Assembly: GCA_020621965.1 (NCBI GenBank)
Contig: JAHRYV010000031.1
Location: 1 to 36,804 of the forward strand
Origin: Curvibacter sp.
GTDB taxonomy: Bacteria; Pseudomonadota; Gammaproteobacteria; Burkholderiales; Burkholderiaceae_C
Direction of reading: 5' to 3'
DNA length: 36,804 nt
Shown: positions 7,618 through 15,573 of the stretch, one piece after another
Position numbering within the stretch: the stretch's first letter is position 1
Layout of the letters: every line of letters begins with the position of its first letter
The notes under the pieces: generated by a model
The model's input: the letters and a program-made list of their open reading frames with translations, nothing else
Database searches by the model: none
What the model was told of the DNA's origin: nothing
Made by a program: the position numbers and the translations under genes

Positions 7618-7648
7618 GCCGGCTTCCGCCCCCGGATCAGGCGCAGTC

Positions 7649-8656
7649 TCAGAAGCGGTAGCCCATGTCCAGCCCCCACAGGGTGTAGGTCTGGGAGCGG
7701 TCCAGGATGATGCCCTGCTCGTGCAGGTTCAGGTTCATGGCGCCGTAACTCAGGCCCAGGCGCACGCGGTCGGTCAGGCCGAAGTTGAAACCCAGCTTGG
7801 CCACTGCAATGACACCCATCTCATTGTTCTCGGTGGAGCCGGCCAGGAACTCCATCTGGAAATAGCTGGGGTTGACCGCGGGCGACAGCCGCCAGCGCAG
7901 CAGCGGCCCCGCCAGCCAGTACAGGCCGCGCAAGCGCAGGGTGCCGGCCTCGGCCAGCAGCACCTCGGACTGCCCGATCTCGGCGCCGATGCCGAAGCCG
8001 AAGGCCTCCTGGCTGACGGTGCCCACGTAGCGCAGGCCGTTGAAGTTGGCTTGCTGGGAGCGGCCGGCGTTGAGGCTGGTCGACGACAGTGACCATTCGC
8101 TTGCGCGTTCGCCGCACAGCGGCACCCCACGCGCGCGGTCGGCCAGATACTTGATGGCGTACACGGTCCACACCACCAGCACCACCGTGCCCACGATCAC
8201 GAAGATGACGGCCGCATCGTTGCCGGAGCCGCGCCCGCCCGATGAATGCCGCATGTTCCCGATGTTCACCTGGATGCCGACCTGGCCATCTGTCCGCTGC
8301 CGCGGCTGGCGCGCGCAGTCGTCCACGGGTTCCTCGTCCGCCAGCGGGGGCAGGTCCGGCTCGGGCCCGGGCGCCGGGGCCGGCAGCGCGTTCGCGGCCA
8401 GTTGCCGCCCGGCAGCGCCGTCCCCCGGCCGATAACCCGACTGCCGCAGCCGCTGCGCCAGGGCCGGATAGTCCTCGGCCGACACCTCGATCACCTGGGC
8501 CTGCGGATGAAGCGTCCGCAGCGACTGCGCGTCCACCGGCGCGGCGGCATGCAGGAACTGCGCCTGGGCCGGCTGCCAGGGCAGCGCGGCCAGGGCCACG
8601 ACCAGCAGGCCGGCGAAAGCGCGCGGCAGCAGGTTCCTGTTCTTTGGCTGGGCCAC
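7649..8656 (-). CDS. Uncharacterised envelope protein, signal peptide plus possible beta-barrel C-terminus
   Basis: Not recognised as a named family. The 335-residue product has a clear signal peptide (hydrophobic core LLVVALAAL, cleavage after AQA at about residue 32). A proline-rich acidic stretch PAPAPGPEPDLPPLADEEP follows, then a hydrophobic segment AAVIFVIVGTVVLVVWTVYA near residues 148-168. The C-terminal half alternates polar and hydrophobic residues (FGFGIGAEIGQSEVLLAEAG, LRLRGLYWLAG) and ends GLDMGYRF with a terminal Phe, as outer-membrane barrels do. An inner-membrane-like helix and a barrel-like end in one chain is unusual. The gene starts 27 nt after the pmbA stop on the same strand and could be co-transcribed. 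A homology search of the C-terminal 150 residues would decide whether it is an outer-membrane protein. Confidence 0.65.
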   Translation of the reverse strand: MAQPKNRNLLPRAFAGLLVVALAALPWQPAQAQFLHAAAPVDAQSLRTLHPQAQVIEVSAEDYPALAQRLRQSGYRPGDGAAGRQLAANALPAPAPGPEPDLPPLADEEPVDDCARQPRQRTDGQVGIQVNIGNMRHSSGGRGSGNDAAVIFVIVGTVVLVVWTVYAIKYLADRARGVPLCGERASEWSLSSTSLNAGRSQQANFNGLRYVGTVSQEAFGFGIGAEIGQSEVLLAEAGTLRLRGLYWLAGPLLRWRLSPAVNPSYFQMEFLAGSTENNEMGVIAVAKLGFNFGLTDRVRLGLSYGAMNLNLHEQGIILDRSQTYTLWGLDMGYRF

Positions 8657-8683
8657 CGGTGTGCGGTCGGGATCGGGTTGCCC

Positions 8684-10044
8684 TTAGCTCCCCGCCACCT
8701 TCATGCGGTTCAGGAGGATGGAGCCCACCGTCTTGGCACCGTAGTTGTAGGCGTCCGCCCCCACGGCGGCGATGCCCAGCAGCATGTCCTTCATGTTGCC
8801 GGCGATGGTGATCTCCTGCACCGGGTAGGCGATGCGGCCTTTTTCCACCCAGAAGCCGCTGGCGCCGCGCGAGTAGTCGCCGGTCACGTAGTTCACGCCC
8901 TGGCCCATGAGTTCGGTGACGAACAGGCCGGTGCCCAATTTCTGCAGCATGGCGTCCAGGTCGTCGCCGGCCTGCGTCTGGCGTGAGGTGAGGATCAGGT
9001 TGTGCGAGCCGCCGGCATTGCCGGTGGTTTTCATGCCCAGCTTGCGCGCCGAGTAGCTGCTCAGGAAATAACCCTGCACGCGGCCGGCGTCGATGACCGA
9101 ACGCGGCTGGACCCGCACGCCCTCCTCGTCGAAGGGCGAGCTGCCCTTGCCGCGCAGCTGGAAGGGATCTTCCAGCAGGTCGATGTGATCGGGCAGCACG
9201 GCCTTGCCCAGGGAGTCGAGCAGGAAGGAGCTCTTGCGGTACAGCGCGCCGCCGCTCAGGGCCTGCACCAGCGCGCCCATCAGGCCGGCGGCCAGCGGCG
9301 ACTCGAACAGCACCGGCACTTCGCGTGTGCTGATCCTTGCGCGCCTTCAGGCGGCTGAGCGCGCGCTCGGCGGCGTAGCGGCCGATGGCCTCCGGCAGGG
9401 CCAGGTCTTCCGGATGGCGGTGCGAGCTGTACCAGTAGTCGCGCTGCATATCGTCACCCTTGCCGGCGATCGGCGAGACCGAGATGGAGTGGCGCGAGCT
9501 GGCGTAGCCGCCGCGAAAACCATGGGTGTGGGCGCTGAAGAAATGCGACTGCTGGGCCGACACGGCCGCGCCCTCGCTGTTGCTGATGCGGCGGTCGGTG
9601 GCGAAGGCGGCGGCTTCGGTCACGCGCGCCAGCTCGGCGGCCCGCGCGCTGTCGATGTCCCAGGGGTGGAACAGGTCCAGGTCGCGCCCGGCCTCGTCGT
9701 GGCGCACGATGTCCTCGGCGTCCGGCAGGCCGGCCACCGGGTCAGCGGCCGTGAAGCGGGCGATGTCGTAGGCGGCCTGCACGGTCTGCTCGATGGCGGC
9801 GCGCGAGAAGTCGGAGGTGCTGGCGTTGCCGCGGCGCTGGCCCAGGTAGACGGTCACGCCCAGCGACTTGTCGCGGTTGCGCTCCACGTTCTCCAGCTCG
9901 CCTTGCGCACCGAGACGCCCAGGTTGCGCCTTCCGAGGCCTCACCTGCCGGTGGCGCCCAGCTTTTGGCGTGCAGCTGGCGTCGACCAGTTCTTCACAGG
10001 CACTGTAGGAAGCCGCTTTCGGCGCGAGGATCGGGCTTGTTCAT
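8684..10044 (-). pseudogene. pmbA: Metalloprotease PmbA (TldE), interrupted by several 1-bp indels
   Basis: The TldD/PmbA pair processes peptides and proteins such as microcin precursors and CcdA in the cytoplasm. The C-terminal part (8684-9319) is intact and typical, for example ARKLGMKTTGNAGGSHNLIL and TELMGQGVNYVTGDYSRGAS. An upstream part in another frame carries GELENVERNRDKSLGVTVYL. The two are joined if one extra C is removed at 9335-9336 (ARK-ISTREVPVLFESPLA). At the 5' end the ATG at 10044 (MNKPDPRAESGF) closes after 16 codons, and several 1-bp losses between about 9900 and 10010 are needed to restore the family sequence (for example LGVSVRK joined to GELENV). Corrected length would be near 455 residues, normal for PmbA. 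The density of errors beside an equally affected darP start suggests poor base quality rather than true decay. Confidence 0.85.
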
Positions 10045-10100
10045 GGCGAAGTATGATACTTGCCCATGCGCCCTTCTGGCGCAGCACAGAATCTTCAGCG

Positions 10101-10756
10101 ATGTACGCAAACCCAAAAAAGGCTATTACGTCAAAGGCCAGTTCGTCGCCGAAGGCAGCGAACGCGACCTGGAGCTCAAGCGCGAGCTCAAGGGCGACAC
10201 GGACATCAGCCGCACCGATCTCAAGCGCGAGAGCACCGAGCTGCAGAAACTCGGCGAAGAGCTGCTGACCCTGCGCGCCGACCTGCTGAACAAGCTGGAG
10301 CTGCCCGACAAGCTGCTCGAAGCCCTGGCGGAGGCCAGGCGCATCACCAACTTCGAGGGCAAGCGCCGCCAGATGCAGTTCGTCGGCAAGCTCATGCGCC
10401 AGCTCGAACCCGAGGTGCGCGAGGCCGCGCGCGCCGCCCTGGTGGAGCAGCACATGCCCTCGGCCCGCGAAACCGCGCTGCTGCACACGGCCGAACAATG
10501 GCGCGACCGCCTGATCGCCGGCGACGAGGCGGTGGCGCAGTGGATCAGCGATTTCCCCCAGACCGACACCCAGCAGCTGCGCGCCCTGGTGCGCCAGGCG
10601 CGCAAGGACGCGCCGCCGGCGGACAAGGCCGCGGTGTCGCAGGGCCTGGCGCCGCGCCAGGGCCGCGCCTACCGCGAGATCTTCCAGCTGGTGCGCGAAC
10701 TGCTCGCCTCGGTGGAGGTGGATGCCGGCGGAGAAGACGGAGAAGACCATGAGTGA
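10101..10756 (+). CDS. darP: Ribosome-associated protein DarP (YjgA), start codon out of frame by one base
   Basis: DarP promotes late 50S subunit assembly. The body is typical: KGYYVKGQFVAEGSERDLEL, then ISRTDLKRESTELQKLGEEL, and the helical ITNFEGKRRQMQFVGKLMR. The family N-terminus is MSRKPxKGYxV. The sequence reads ATG TA CGC AAA CCC AAA AAA from 10101, so restoring one base after ATGT gives the expected start; otherwise the nearest in-frame ATG is at 10043 and adds an unrelated 20-residue head. With one base restored the protein would be 218 residues, longer than the 183 of Escherichia coli. The gene diverges from pmbA, a common arrangement, and its TGA overlaps the mogA start (ATGAGTGA at 10749-10756). 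Confidence 0.88.
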
Positions 10757-11352
10757 CCCGACCTGCGATGCCGTCAAGATCGGCATCGTTTCCATCAGCG
10801 ACCGCGCCTCGACCGGCGTCTACGAAGACAAGGGCCTGCCCGCCCTGCAGGACTGGCTGACGCGCGCGCTCAAGAACCCCATCACGTTCGAGCCGCGCCT
10901 GATCCCCGACGAGCAGGCCCACATCAGCGCCACGCTGATCGAGCTGGTCGAGGCCGGCTGCGCGCTGGTGCTGACCACCGGCGGCACCGGCCCGGCGCTG
11001 CGCGACGTCACGCCCGAGGCGACGCTGGCCGTGGCGCACAAGGAAATGCCCGGTTTTGGCGAGCAGATGCGCCAGATCAGCCTGAAGTTCGTGCCCACCG
11101 CCATCCCTCTCGCGCCAGGTGGCCGTGATCCGCGACCGCAGCCTGATCATCAACCTGCCGGGCCAGCCCAAGTCCATCCAGGAGACGCTGGAAGGGCTGA
11201 GGGACGCCGAGGGCAAGTCGGTCATGGCCGGCATCTTTGCCGCCGTGCCCTACTGCGTGGACCTGATCGGCGGCCCGTACATCGAAACCGTCGAGGAGGT
11301 CTGCAAGGCCTTCCGGCCCAAGGCAGCCATCCGCCCGCCGAAAAACGGCTGA
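10749..11352 (+). pseudogene. mogA: Molybdopterin adenylyltransferase MogA, single-base frameshift
   Basis: MogA adenylates molybdopterin before molybdenum insertion, a cofactor also needed by the NasA enzyme encoded in this window. The first segment has KIGIVSISDRASTGVYEDKG and the MPT-binding signature LTTGGTGPALRDVTPEAT. After about residue 119 the frame moves: removing one C from the run at 11105-11107 joins VPTAI to LSRQVAVIRDRSLIINLPGQ and continues to the TGA at 11350-11352. The corrected protein would be 200 residues, normal for MogA. The start at 10749 has GGAGAAG upstream and overlaps the darP stop. Both halves are under clear coding constraint, so a sequencing error is likelier than a real lesion. 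Confidence 0.88.
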
Positions 11353-11356
11353 GCCC

Positions 11357-12235
11357 GTGCCCTTCTCGCACGTCCTGCTGGCGCTGGCCGTGGTCGCGGT
11401 CTGGGGCACCAATTTCGTGGTCATCAAGTTCGGCCTGAGCGAGCTGCCGCCGCTGCTGCTGGCGACCATGCGTTTCGCGCTCAGCGCCCTGCCCTGGCTG
11501 CTTTTCATCAAGCGCCCGGCCGTGGCCTGGCGCTACCTGGTGGCCTACGGCGTCTTCATCGGTTTCATGTTCGGCCTGCTCTTTCTGGCCATGCGCGCGG
11601 ACGTCTCGCCCGGCCTGGCCTCGCTGCTGATGCAGTCGCAGGTCTTTTTCACCTTGCTGCTGGTGGCCTGGCTGCAGCACGAGCGCGTGGCGCGCCAGCA
11701 ACTCGCCGGCCTGGCCCTGGCCACGCTGGGTTTTGTGCTGATCGCGTGGCAGAGCTTTGACCAGAGCCACGCCGACGTCACCCCGCTGGGCCTGAGCCTG
11801 GCGCTGGGCGGCGCCCTGTGCTGGGCCTGCGGCAACGTGGTGTCACGCAGCATCGGCAAGGTGGACATGCTGGGTTTCATGGTCTGGAGCAGCGTGTTCG
11901 CGGTGCCGCCGCTGCTGGCCCTGAGTCTCTGGTTCGAGGGGCCGGCGGCCATCACCGAAGCCCTGCCGCGCGCCAGCCTGGCCGCCTGGGCCGCCATGCT
12001 CTGGCAGGCCCTGGGCAACACCCTGTTCGGCTTCGGTGCCTGGGGCTGGCTGCTGGCGCGCCATCCGGCCGCCACCATCACCCCCATGGCCCTGCTCATC
12101 CCCTTTTTCGGCATGGGCGCCTCTGCCCTGCTGCTGGGTGAGCCCCTGCAGGCCTGGAAACTGGGCGCCGCCGCCCTGGTGATGGCCGGGCTGGCCGTCA
12201 ACGTGCTGCTGGGCCAGCGCCCGCGCCCGGCCTGA
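11357..12235 (+). CDS. eamA: EamA-family metabolite exporter (drug/metabolite transporter superfamily)
   Basis: A 292-residue inner-membrane protein with about ten predicted helices arranged as two EamA repeats (roughly residues 5-130 and 145-285). The opening VVAVWGTNFVVIKFGLSELPPLLLATMRF and the internal GGALCWACGNVVSRSIGKVD closely follow E. coli EamA, an exporter of O-acetylserine and cysteine; substrate here is inferred from that resemblance. The start is a GTG at 11357, 4 nt after the mogA stop, so it may be co-transcribed with darP and mogA. A Met at residue 37 is too far inside helix 2 to be the start. Confidence 0.82.
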   Translation: MPFSHVLLALAVVAVWGTNFVVIKFGLSELPPLLLATMRFALSALPWLLFIKRPAVAWRYLVAYGVFIGFMFGLLFLAMRADVSPGLASLLMQSQVFFTLLLVAWLQHERVARQQLAGLALATLGFVLIAWQSFDQSHADVTPLGLSLALGGALCWACGNVVSRSIGKVDMLGFMVWSSVFAVPPLLALSLWFEGPAAITEALPRASLAAWAAMLWQALGNTLFGFGAWGWLLARHPAATITPMALLIPFFGMGASALLLGEPLQAWKLGAAALVMAGLAVNVLLGQRPRPA

Positions 12236-12247
12236 TCACCCCATCTT

Positions 12248-12261
12248 CTGATCTGGATCAG
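12248..12261 (+). promoter_or_regulatory. FNR/CRP-type box upstream of the iron operon
   Basis: CTGATCTGGATCAG matches the FNR consensus TTGAT-N4-ATCAA at 8 of 10 specified bases, with the arms extended by one more pair (T12247/A12262). Its centre is about 60 bp before the transcription start expected from a -10-like TACTAT at 12303-12308, the class I activator distance. Binding by FNR, a Dnr-like protein or CRP cannot be told apart. Confidence 0.4.
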
Positions 12262-12280
12262 ATCCGGCATCTCCTCTTTC

Positions 12281-12299
12281 TGTAATAATAATCGTTCTC
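12281..12299 (+). promoter_or_regulatory. Fur box of the ferrous iron operon
   Basis: TGTAATAATAATCGTTCTC matches the 19-bp Fur consensus GATAATGATAATCATTATC at 14 positions. It lies 30 bp before the first gene, in an A/T-rich island within GC-rich DNA, and would overlap the promoter. Iron-bound Fur would repress the operon when iron is plentiful. Confidence 0.75.
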
Positions 12300-12328
12300 A
12301 TTACTATTACGGATAACAGGTGCCCGAC

Positions 12329-12877
12329 ATGCCCAGTTCAAACCGCTTCCAGCGACTGCTTTTTGTCCTTGCCGCCACCTTCGCCCTGCACGCCTGGGCG
12401 GTGGAATACCCGATCGGCACGCCGCACCAGCGCGTCGGCATGGAGATCGCCGCGGTCTACCTGCAGCCCGTCACCATGGAGCCGGACGGCATGATGCGCA
12501 AGGCCGAGGAATCGGACATCCACCTGGAAGCCGACATCAAGGCCCTGGCCAACAACCCCAACGGCTTCGAGGAGGGCGCCTGGATTCCCTATCTGGTCGT
12601 GCGCTACGAGGTCACCAAGGTCGGCACCACGCAGAAGGTCAGCGGCGAGCTGATGCCCATGGTGGCCAACGACGGCCCGCACTACGGCGACAACGTCAAG
12701 ATCTTCGGCCCCGGCAAGTACCACGTGAAGATCACGGTGCTGCCGCCGTCGGAGAACAAACACGCGCATTTCGGCCGCCACACCGACCGTCTGACCGGCG
12801 TGCGCCCCTGGTTCAAGCCCTTCGAGGTCGAATACGACTTCGTCTACGCCGGCATCGGCAAGAAGGGCGGCTACTGA
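12329..12877 (+). CDS. ftrA: Periplasmic P19-type iron-binding protein
   Basis: A 182-residue secreted protein of the P19/Tp34 iron-transport family (FtrA of Bordetella). A Sec signal (RLLFVLAATFALHAWA) precedes the mature start VEYPIGTPHQRVGMEIAAVY. Family marks include the LQPVTMEP segment, HLEADIKALANN, MPMVANDGPHYGDNV and a His-rich end region KHAHFGRHTD; conserved His, Met and Glu residues bind metal in this family. It should capture iron in the periplasm for the FtrC permease. Start at 12329 is preferred because AGG at about 12318 is well spaced; an in-frame GTG lies at 12320. First gene of a five-gene, Fur-box controlled unit. Confidence 0.88.
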   Translation: MPSSNRFQRLLFVLAATFALHAWAVEYPIGTPHQRVGMEIAAVYLQPVTMEPDGMMRKAEESDIHLEADIKALANNPNGFEEGAWIPYLVVRYEVTKVGTTQKVSGELMPMVANDGPHYGDNVKIFGPGKYHVKITVLPPSENKHAHFGRHTDRLTGVRPWFKPFEVEYDFVYAGIGKKGGY

Positions 12878-12878
12878 C

Positions 12879-14384
12879 ATGCTGCGCCCGCCCCTGCCCA
12901 CAGCCGGCCGCGCGCTGATTCTGGCCGGGGCCGGCTTGCTGGCCCTGCCGGCCCTTGCGGCACCCTCGCAGGAAGAGTTGCTGGAGATGCTGCACAAGCT
13001 CAACCAGCGGCTGGACCGGCTGGAGCAACGCGCCGGCGCGCCGGGGCCGACCCAGCCCCTGGAGGTCCGGGTACAGAAGCTGGAAGAGGCGCAGTCCCGG
13101 ATCGACCGGGGCCTGGAGTCCGAGAACATCAGCGAGAACGAACCCGACCTCACCTCGCGTCTGAAGGCGGTGGAATACCAGTCGCTCAACTCGCTCAAGG
13201 CCGCGCGCGTGATCGAATCGCTGGAGGGCGTGACGGCCGGCGTGAGCTTCACCAACGTGGCCCAAAGCCCCAACGGCGTGCCCGCCCATTCGCCCGCCGG
13301 CATGGAGAACAGCCAGCTCAACTACCGCGCCGACGCCTTCGTCACCCTGCCCCTGCCCACCGTGGGCGACACCGAGAGCCGGATCTTCGCGCAGTTCCGC
13401 ATGGGCCAGGGCTCAGGCCTGAACGCGCTAACGAGCTACTCCAAGCCCAACGCCACGGGCTTTCGTTTGCAGTCGAACCAGCCCGACGACTCGGTGGCCG
13501 TGCTGGGCCAGGCCTGGTACCAGGCCAGCATCCCCCTGCCTTTTGGCGGCTTCAAGCCGCACTCCCGCGAAAAGCTGGAGATCAACTTCGGCAAGATGGA
13601 CCCCTTCGTCTTCTTCGACCAGAACGCGGTGGCCAACGACGAGACGCGGCAGTTCCTCAACACCGTCTTCGTGCACAACGCCCTGCTCGACGCCGGTGGC
13701 GACATCGGTGTGGACGCCAACGGCTTCACGCCGGGCTTTCGTGTCTCCTACCTGAACCACCAGACCAAAAGCGAAGCCTGGCGCCTCTCTCTGGGTGTGT
13801 TCGGCGCCGGCAAGGGCGCCAACTACGAGCAGTTCTTCACCTCGCCGCTGATCCTGGCGCAGGCCGAGACGCAGTGGCGCCTGGACGGCAACCCCGGCAA
13901 TTACCGCGTCTACTACTGGCAGAACGGCCAGGCCCCGGGGTATGACGGCGTCGTGCGCCCGCGCAGCGGCTGGGGCCTCTCGCTGGACCAGCGCACGGGC
14001 GACGCCTGGACGCTGTTTGGCCGCTACAGCCAGCACATCGTGGGCGCCGGCGCACGCTTCGACCGCGCGCTGACCGTGGGCGCCGAAATCGCGGGCTTCG
14101 GCTGGGACCGCGGCGGCGACTCGTTCGGCCTGGCCCTGGGCTGGCTGGCCACGAGCGACAGCTTCATGCGCGATTCGGCCACGGCCGATGCCAACGGCGA
14201 CGGCACCCCGGACTATGGCTACACCGCGACCAGCGGCGAACAGGTCGTCGAGCTCTACTACCGCTACCGCATCAACAAGCAGTTCGAGCTCTCGCCCGAC
14301 TTCCAGTACATCAGCCGCCCGGGTGCTGCCCCGGGGGCCACCGCCATCACCGTGATCGGCCTGCGCGCCCAACTCTCCTTCTGA
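12879..14384 (+). CDS. Outer-membrane porin-like protein inside the iron operon
   Basis: A 501-residue protein with a signal peptide (ALILAGAGLLALPALA), then a short coiled-coil-like segment (ELLEMLHKLNQRLDRLEQR, residues about 33-51, and a second Glu/Arg-rich stretch to about residue 95). The remaining 390 residues look like a beta-barrel with many aromatic girdle positions and end TVIGLRAQLSF with terminal Phe. It loosely resembles carbohydrate-type porins with N-terminal coiled coils, but substrate cannot be read from sequence. It starts 1 nt after the ftrA stop and is followed by ftrB 7 nt later, so it is certainly co-transcribed. Its place between ftrA and ftrB suggests an outer-membrane route for iron or an iron complex; this is inference. 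Confidence 0.8.
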   Translation: MLRPPLPTAGRALILAGAGLLALPALAAPSQEELLEMLHKLNQRLDRLEQRAGAPGPTQPLEVRVQKLEEAQSRIDRGLESENISENEPDLTSRLKAVEYQSLNSLKAARVIESLEGVTAGVSFTNVAQSPNGVPAHSPAGMENSQLNYRADAFVTLPLPTVGDTESRIFAQFRMGQGSGLNALTSYSKPNATGFRLQSNQPDDSVAVLGQAWYQASIPLPFGGFKPHSREKLEINFGKMDPFVFFDQNAVANDETRQFLNTVFVHNALLDAGGDIGVDANGFTPGFRVSYLNHQTKSEAWRLSLGVFGAGKGANYEQFFTSPLILAQAETQWRLDGNPGNYRVYYWQNGQAPGYDGVVRPRSGWGLSLDQRTGDAWTLFGRYSQHIVGAGARFDRALTVGAEIAGFGWDRGGDSFGLALGWLATSDSFMRDSATADANGDGTPDYGYTATSGEQVVELYYRYRINKQFELSPDFQYISRPGAAPGATAITVIGLRAQLSF

Positions 14385-14391
14385 GACACCC

Positions 14392-14754
14392 ATGAAAACA
14401 CTGTCCCTGAACCGTTCCCGCCGGGTCCGCATGACCGGCGCCGCCGCCCTGCTGGTCGCACTCGCGCTCGCGCCGGCCTGGGGCCAGGATATGCCGAGCT
14501 TCAAGCTCGTCATCAAGGCCGGGCGTTTTGTGCCCGACACCCTCGAGGTGCCGGCGAACACCAAGTTCCGCCTGCTGATCACGAACGAGGGACCGGGCGC
14601 CGAGGAGTTCGAGAGCATCGAGCTGCGCAAGGAAAAGGTGCTCGCCCCGGGCGCCTCCAGCTTCCTGATCTTTCAGCCGCTCAAGCCCGGCACCTACAAG
14701 TTCTTCGGGGAATTCCATCCCGACACGGCCCAGGGCCGGTTCATCGCGAAGTGA
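14392..14754 (+). CDS. ftrB: Periplasmic cupredoxin-domain protein of the iron uptake system
   Basis: A 120-residue protein: signal peptide about residues 1-31 (AALLVALALAPAWGQ), then a small cupredoxin fold (FKLVIKAGRFVPDTLEVPAN ... GTYKFFGEFHP). The classical blue-copper Cys is absent; the conserved FESIEL and FGEFHPD acidic/His positions fit the FtrB/EfeO-type cupredoxins thought to oxidise ferrous iron ahead of FTR1-type permeases. Length is usual. It lies 7 nt after the porin and 9 nt before ftrC, confirming its role in the FtrABCD system. Confidence 0.85.
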   Translation: MKTLSLNRSRRVRMTGAAALLVALALAPAWGQDMPSFKLVIKAGRFVPDTLEVPANTKFRLLITNEGPGAEEFESIELRKEKVLAPGASSFLIFQPLKPGTYKFFGEFHPDTAQGRFIAK

Positions 14755-14763
14755 GAGCGCACC

Positions 14764-15573
14764 ATGGGTAATTCCCTCTTTGTCGTCTGGCGCGAGAGCA
14801 TCGAGGCCATGCTGGTCATCGGCATCCTGCACGCCTGGCTCCAACGCAACGGCGGCGCCGGGCCGGGCCTGCGCGCCCTGTGGAGCGGCGTGGTGGCCGG
14901 CCTGGGGCTGGCGCTGGCGCTGGGCTGGGCCATGCTGAGCGTGCAGAGCGAACTCACCGGCGAGGCGCTGGAATGGTTCCAGACCGCCATCCTCTTCGTG
15001 GCCGCCGGCCTGATCGCGCAGATGGTGTTGTGGATGCAAAAACACGGGCGCCAGATGAAACAGAGCCTGGAGCAGGAGCTCTCGCGCGCCGCGTCATCGT
15101 CCGGCTCCTTCGGCATCGCCGCCGTGGCGGCGCTGGCCATCGCCCGCGAAGGCGCCGAGACCGTCATCTTCCTCTACGGCATGGGACTGGAGCACTCCGG
15201 CTCCGGCGAACTGGCCCTGGGCGCTGTACTCGGCCTGCTGCTGGCCCTGGCCACGGCCTGGGCCGTCAACCGCGGGCTGCGCTTTCTCGACTACCGGCGC
15301 TTCTTCCGCATCAGCGGCTTCCTGCTGCTCCTGCTGGCCATCGCCCTGCTCGTGGCCGGAACGGAGCGCCTGATCGGCATGGGCTGGCTGCCCACCCTGG
15401 TCGATCCGCTGTGGGACAGCAGCGCCGTGCTGGACGACACCAGCCGTGTCGGCGCCATGTTCTCGGCCTTCACCGGCTACCGCGCCCGCCCTTCGCTCAT
15501 GCTGGTCGCCATCTATGCCAGCTACTGGGCCGGTGTCATGCTCGTGCAGCGCCGGCTGAGCCGTCATGCGTGA
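14764..15573 (+). CDS. ftrC: FTR1-family iron permease
   Basis: A 269-residue inner-membrane permease with about seven helices. Both REXXE iron-ligand motifs are present: RESIE at residues 10-14 in helix 1 and REGAE at 128-132 in helix 4. FTR1 permeases move iron coupled to its oxidation by a partner protein, here probably FtrB with electrons taken by FtrD. The TGA overlaps the ftrD start by 8 nt (15566-15573), indicating translational coupling. The ATG at 14764 places RESIE at the normal depth. Confidence 0.95.
   Translation: MGNSLFVVWRESIEAMLVIGILHAWLQRNGGAGPGLRALWSGVVAGLGLALALGWAMLSVQSELTGEALEWFQTAILFVAAGLIAQMVLWMQKHGRQMKQSLEQELSRAASSSGSFGIAAVAALAIAREGAETVIFLYGMGLEHSGSGELALGAVLGLLLALATAWAVNRGLRFLDYRRFFRISGFLLLLLAIALLVAGTERLIGMGWLPTLVDPLWDSSAVLDDTSRVGAMFSAFTGYRARPSLMLVAIYASYWAGVMLVQRRLSRHA

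Noticed and set aside
7821..9944. A 707-codon minus-strand frame joining the 5' part of pmbA to sequence over the next gene
   Set aside because: Only its first part (to about 9335) is PmbA; beyond the indel it is an out-of-frame reading of pmbA and the downstream envelope gene.
9965..10042. N-terminal extension of DarP from an upstream in-frame start
   Set aside because: The family begins at MSRKP; the extension covers divergent pmbA sequence and arises from the missing base near 10104.
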